From assembly GCF_030263935.1 (NCBI RefSeq), contig NZ_CP127162.1, positions 696,001-760,000 on the forward strand: 64,000 bases of DNA, in the 5' to 3' direction. Every line of letters begins with the position of its first letter. Positions within the stretch are counted from its first letter, which is position 1. The stretch comes from Paenibacillus polygoni. Its GTDB lineage: Bacteria; Bacillota; Bacilli; Paenibacillales; Paenibacillaceae. The notes under the pieces are model-generated. The model made no database searches, had not been told where the DNA came from, and was given only the letters and a program-made list of their open reading frames with translations. Made by a program: the position numbers and the translations under genes. Of the stretch, positions 60,665-64,000 are shown in pieces.

Positions 60665-63600
60665 TTATTGATGCAACGTATATTTCTCATTTGCAGCTGT
60701 GTTTTTTCTCTTGCTGAATGCGTTAGGCAGCATAATTAAAGCAGGTACCAGCATCGGAAGTAAAATGAAGCAGAGTACAAGGAGACCCGCAATGACTGCA
60801 GAAGCCAGTTCAATCAGCAGGACAAGTCCTGATGGGATGAGTGTGGCAAAGGTGCCGCCGAGTATAATCATGGCGGAGATGATGACGCCGCCAATATTTT
60901 TGGCTGATTCCACGAGTGCTTTTGCAGGGTCCAGTTCCCCGTATTCTTTGTAGCGCATCATGAAGAAGATACTGTAATCGACTCCGACCGCCACAATAAT
61001 GATGAAGGAGAAGAAGGGAACAAAGGATGATACGCCGTCAGCACCGAGGATCTGATAGGTAACCAGGTTCGTTGCAGCCATGGCAACAAAGTAAGAGACA
61101 ATTAGAGACAATACAATATAGATGGATGGCAGAATGGAACGAATGACAAACAGCAGTACAAGGAATACCCCGATTATTACGATCACTGCTGTTCCGTTAA
61201 ATGACTCCAGCTGTACTTTATTGGTGTCATAAGTTGTTGAGCTTGGTCCTGCTGCTCCAAATACTGCTCCGTCTAGTACGGTTCCTTTAAGTCCCGAAGC
61301 AACGGTATCGTTAATCTCTTCAATGGTGTCCATCGCTTTCTTGGAATAAGGATCATCATTTAAAATAACCATCAATTTCGTAATTTTACGATCTTCGGAC
61401 ATGAAATTATCAAGTACCTGGGCAAAATCTTCTCCTTCGAGCGCTTCTCTAGGAATGAAGAATGTTTTCGAAGATTCAAACTGCGTTAGGAATTCATTGG
61501 TTTTTCCAAGTCCCTCCGAAATATCTTCAAGCCCATTTCCACTTTGATGAAGTCCATCTTTTAATGAAGTTAGACCGCCGGAAAACTGAGATAAACCGTT
61601 ACTCAGTTCTTTTTGTCCCTGGTTCACTTTAGCCAAAGCGGCATTTAATTTATTCATATTTGCAGCAATCTCATCCGCGCCGCCAGCGCCTTGATTCAGG
61701 CCAGTGCTCAGTTGTTTTGCTCCGTTTTCTAATTCCTTGAGGCCGCTGAGGATTTGTCCCTGAGCACTGTTAATTTGATTCAGACCACCAGCAGCTTGTT
61801 TGAAGGCACTATTAAGCTTGCCATAGTTCTCGTTGAGCTGTGTCAGTCCACCAGCCCACTGGGCGATGCCGCCTTCGAGTGCCGCACCCTGTGTCTTCAG
61901 CTGCACATAGGTATCATCTGATGTTAGTTCACTATGGGCAGCACCGAGGGCCGTAATCAGTCCGTTAATCCCTGTCATACCTTGCTGAATAGCGGGCAGC
62001 TGCTTCGCTAGTGATTCATATCCACTGCCAAGCGCCGTATATTGTTTTTGGATCTCACCGAGTCCGCTAGAGACTTGTGCTGAGCTCTTTTGTATGGAAG
62101 ATAGTCCAGTGCGAATCTCGGAAATCCCCGAAGAAAGTCCGGTTGCTCCGGAAGCACTGTCACTTATACCGCCTCCAAGCTCTTTCACCGCATCTGTCAG
62201 CTGCTGATAGCCTGATGTAATCTCTCCCGAACCGGAAACTAGCTGATCTACTTCGGAAAAGTCAGGTGTAGTGAGTCCTGCTTCCATCTGTGAAATTCCA
62301 TCTTGGATCTGATCGACCCCGTCCCTAGAAGCTGAGATTCCATCCGTTATAGCTGAGGTCTGGTTATCGGTATACAAATCCGGAATTTCCTCAAACTGCG
62401 GCTGCGTTACACTCGATACGCTGTCAACTCCTTCAAGCTGATTAAGGGAGTGGGTAATGGAATCAATTACAGCCAGGGCATCATTGTTATCCAGCCTCTC
62501 ATCATTTTGAATGACTACATTCGTAGGCAGCGCCTGACCTTTACTGAAGTTTTCTGCGACAAGGCTGAACCCTTTTGTTGAAGGGTAGGCATTACCGAGT
62601 TCTTTCAGCTGATCAAAAGAAAGCGTCTGTTTGCTGAACATGAGCACAGGAACCATGATAATTATAATAAGCGCGGTAGTAATCACCGGATATTTTACTG
62701 ATATGGTAGCGAGCTTGGTCCAGAACTTGCTGTCTTTATGGCCGTTATTTTGTTTGGCAGGCCAGAATAGCTTTTCCCCAAGTGTCTTCATAAAGAAGGG
62801 GGTCAAGGTATAAATCTGCACAATTAATACAATCGCACCAATGGCAACCACGTTCGCGGATTTGTAAATCCCAAAGTTTGAGAAACTGAGTGCAGCAAAC
62901 GCAATAAATACGGTTAATGTACTGTAAAGAATGGTTTTGCCTGCCGTTCGGAACGTAGTGAAAATAGCTTCATCAATCGTTGCACCATGAGCAAGTTCCT
63001 CTTTAAAGCGGTTGAATAAAAGAATGTTGTAGTCGGTACCGATCCCAAACAGAATGAGGACAAGCAGCATCTGCGTTACGCTGGTGATCGGGAAATTCAA
63101 TTTTTCAATAATTTGTGCTGCAATGCCCATGGATACGAGATAGGTAATCCCCACCGTTAGCAGCGAGATAAAGGGTATGAGCAGTGAACGGAACATAATA
63201 ATAAGAACGGCCAGAATGAACACAACGGTCAATAAAGCACTTTTTTCTACACCTGCCGTTGTTGCTTCTAAATAATCGTTCTGTATAAAATCTTCACCGC
63301 TTAGATAATAATCAGTATCTATCTCAGCGAGTTCTTGTTCAAGTTGTTCCTTAATAACGGCAACTTCACGATCTCCTTTATCGAGACTGAAGCTGACCAT
63401 AAGGGTCGTTCCATTCTCGGAGAGAAGAGAGGATTTCGCCTCTGGGGTAGAAAAAGGATCGATCATATCGTGCACACCGAGTTCAGCACTATGATCTCGT
63501 ATGTTCTCTATACCTGCTTCAATCTGAGTCAGATCCGTATCAGACAGTTTATTTTCATTATGAAAAACAATAATATCGCTTGTGCCTTGATCTCCTGTCA

Positions 63601-63769
63601 TTTCTTTTAGCAGCTCACTTGCTACTTTGGAAGGACTGTCTTTGGTGAGCGGATCTTGGCCTCTCTCATGCAGAATCGCGTTGACATCTGGCTGAAATAC
63701 AGTGAGTAAGCTTGCGCTAACCAGCCAGATGGCTAGAATAAGCCAGCGCCACTTTAGTATCTTTTGCAT
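60665..63769 (-). CDS. MMPL/RND-family transporter with long repeat-rich extracytoplasmic domain
   Basis: 1034 residues. About 12 membrane helices are in two blocks, with proton-relay Asp-Tyr pairs in LFGIGTDYNILLFNR and AVGVDYSIFFMM. Between helix blocks a very large loop (about residues 440-820) consists of repeating helical units rich in G-x-x-x-L (for example ISQMEAGL, GITSGYQQLTDA, SSGLGEIQKQY, LKELENGAKQLSTGL), similar to the YhgE/Pip type coiled-coil. Such proteins export lipids or amphiphilic molecules; the Bacillus homologue YdgH is about 885 residues. The substrate is unknown. The start is at ATG 63769 with AGGGAG upstream. It is the longest gene of the window and monocistronic. Confidence 0.9.
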   Translation of the reverse strand: MQKILKWRWLILAIWLVSASLLTVFQPDVNAILHERGQDPLTKDSPSKVASELLKEMTGDQGTSDIIVFHNENKLSDTDLTQIEAGIENIRDHSAELGVHDMIDPFSTPEAKSSLLSENGTTLMVSFSLDKGDREVAVIKEQLEQELAEIDTDYYLSGEDFIQNDYLEATTAGVEKSALLTVVFILAVLIIMFRSLLIPFISLLTVGITYLVSMGIAAQIIEKLNFPITSVTQMLLVLILFGIGTDYNILLFNRFKEELAHGATIDEAIFTTFRTAGKTILYSTLTVFIAFAALSFSNFGIYKSANVVAIGAIVLIVQIYTLTPFFMKTLGEKLFWPAKQNNGHKDSKFWTKLATISVKYPVITTALIIIIMVPVLMFSKQTLSFDQLKELGNAYPSTKGFSLVAENFSKGQALPTNVVIQNDERLDNNDALAVIDSITHSLNQLEGVDSVSSVTQPQFEEIPDLYTDNQTSAITDGISASRDGVDQIQDGISQMEAGLTTPDFSEVDQLVSGSGEITSGYQQLTDAVKELGGGISDSASGATGLSSGISEIRTGLSSIQKSSAQVSSGLGEIQKQYTALGSGYESLAKQLPAIQQGMTGINGLITALGAAHSELTSDDTYVQLKTQGAALEGGIAQWAGGLTQLNENYGKLNSAFKQAAGGLNQINSAQGQILSGLKELENGAKQLSTGLNQGAGGADEIAANMNKLNAALAKVNQGQKELSNGLSQFSGGLTSLKDGLHQSGNGLEDISEGLGKTNEFLTQFESSKTFFIPREALEGEDFAQVLDNFMSEDRKITKLMVILNDDPYSKKAMDTIEEINDTVASGLKGTVLDGAVFGAAGPSSTTYDTNKVQLESFNGTAVIVIIGVFLVLLFVIRSILPSIYIVLSLIVSYFVAMAATNLVTYQILGADGVSSFVPFFSFIIIVAVGVDYSIFFMMRYKEYGELDPAKALVESAKNIGGVIISAMIILGGTFATLIPSGLVLLIELASAVIAGLLVLCFILLPMLVPALIMLPNAFSKRKNTAANEKYTLHQ

Positions 63770-64000
63770 TCGAACATTAACTCCCTTGATTATGGAATAG
63801 TGGCATTGCTTGAGGTATAGAACATTAGTAAACAGGCGTTCATTATAATGCTAAAAAAAGAGATGTGCTTTCTATTAAAGATTAAATCATTTGAGACGCA
63901 CCAATAGATTAGGATTTCTCCCCATCCTTCATTCACTCTGAAGAGGTGAATCCAAAAGATTGGAATAGAGCCCAATTATCCGCTCGGCAGAGGTGGACCT
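63770..64000 (-). other. Upstream region of the MMPL gene, cut by the window end
   Basis: 231 bases. On the minus strand a TATAAT (63851-63846) could be the -10 of the MMPL promoter. A small hairpin ATTCACTC/GAGGTGAAT lies at 63931-63953 with the T-rich loop TGAA. The sequence ends inside an AGAGGTGG-containing stretch that I cannot interpret. No gene is supported here. Confidence 0.35.

Noticed and set aside
63920..64000. T-box leader or RNase P RNA at the window edge
   Set aside because: AGAGGTGGACCT only vaguely resembles the T-box core. No specifier stem is visible and the sequence ends there, so it cannot be supported.

Overview
The window reads as chromosome of a low-to-mid GC Gram-positive bacterium of the Bacillales, most likely Paenibacillus or a close relative (inference). 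The sequence shows strong AGGAGG-type ribosome sites with frequent TTG and GTG starts, hairpin-plus-T terminators, cre-like catabolite sites, a PyrR attenuator, YesMN-type two-component regulators, copper-amine-oxidase 'stalk' domains, a WXG-type secreted toxin and a SacB-LevB pair like that of Bacillus. There is no rRNA, tRNA, CRISPR array, prophage or replication origin that I can see.

Layout. 0-6.5 kb: a major facilitator transporter behind a pyrimidine (PyrR) attenuator, then a xyloside operon (GPH symporter, GH43 beta-xylosidase, XylR). 6.9-11 kb: tRNA-dihydrouridine synthase, a hypothetical protein, a MetE-like protein behind a MET-box-like site, another hypothetical. 11.2-18.4 kb: a visibly more GC-rich anaerobic block, with hybrid-cluster protein (hcp) divergent from a fused 2-oxoacid:ferredoxin oxidoreductase, then formate-tetrahydrofolate ligase. 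Two Fnr-type palindromes lie at class II positions for the two divergent promoters. 18.6-23.8 kb: GNAT, DUF4317, and a contact-toxin neighbourhood (DUF4241, Imm7, a WXG-fused toxin and its probable immunity gene). 24.2-25.9 kb: KhtU/KhtT K+/H+ antiporter. 26-30.4 kb: AraC regulator divergent from a GH105-GH112 pair that fits rhamnogalacturonan/galactosyl-rhamnose breakdown. 30.8-34 kb: small membrane protein, orphan ketoacyl synthase III, ECF sigma and anti-sigma. 34.2-35.8 kb: a SCIFF (six-cysteine) peptide and its radical SAM maturase; the 49-residue precursor is easy to overlook. 36.1-39 kb: DyP peroxidase, an unknown partner and a catalase-like gene broken by one in-frame TGA. 39.3-45.2 kb: sugar O-acetyltransferase, secreted formamidase-like protein, lipoprotein, purine permease and guanine deaminase. 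45.6-53.3 kb: sensor kinase, response regulator, solute-binding lipoprotein, levansucrase and levanase, a levan module. 53.5-64 kb: methyltransferase, four small acetyltransferase/DUF genes, a stalk-domain protein, a TnpB-only IS605-type element with its guide-RNA end, an aminoglycoside-phosphotransferase-like kinase, a GNAT and a very large MMPL transporter.

The common thread is plant-polymer sugar use (xylosides, rhamnogalacturonan fragments, sucrose/levan) with switching to anaerobic metabolism. The most unusual items are the SCIFF pair, the Fnr-arranged hcp/por divergon, the tandem PyrR elements, the toxin-immunity island flanked by duplicated hairpins, paired terminator elements whose stems covary, and the catalase-like gene with an in-frame UGA just before its distal-histidine motif. 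Several start codons given here differ from the longest open frame because the ribosome site favours an internal start; each entry says so.
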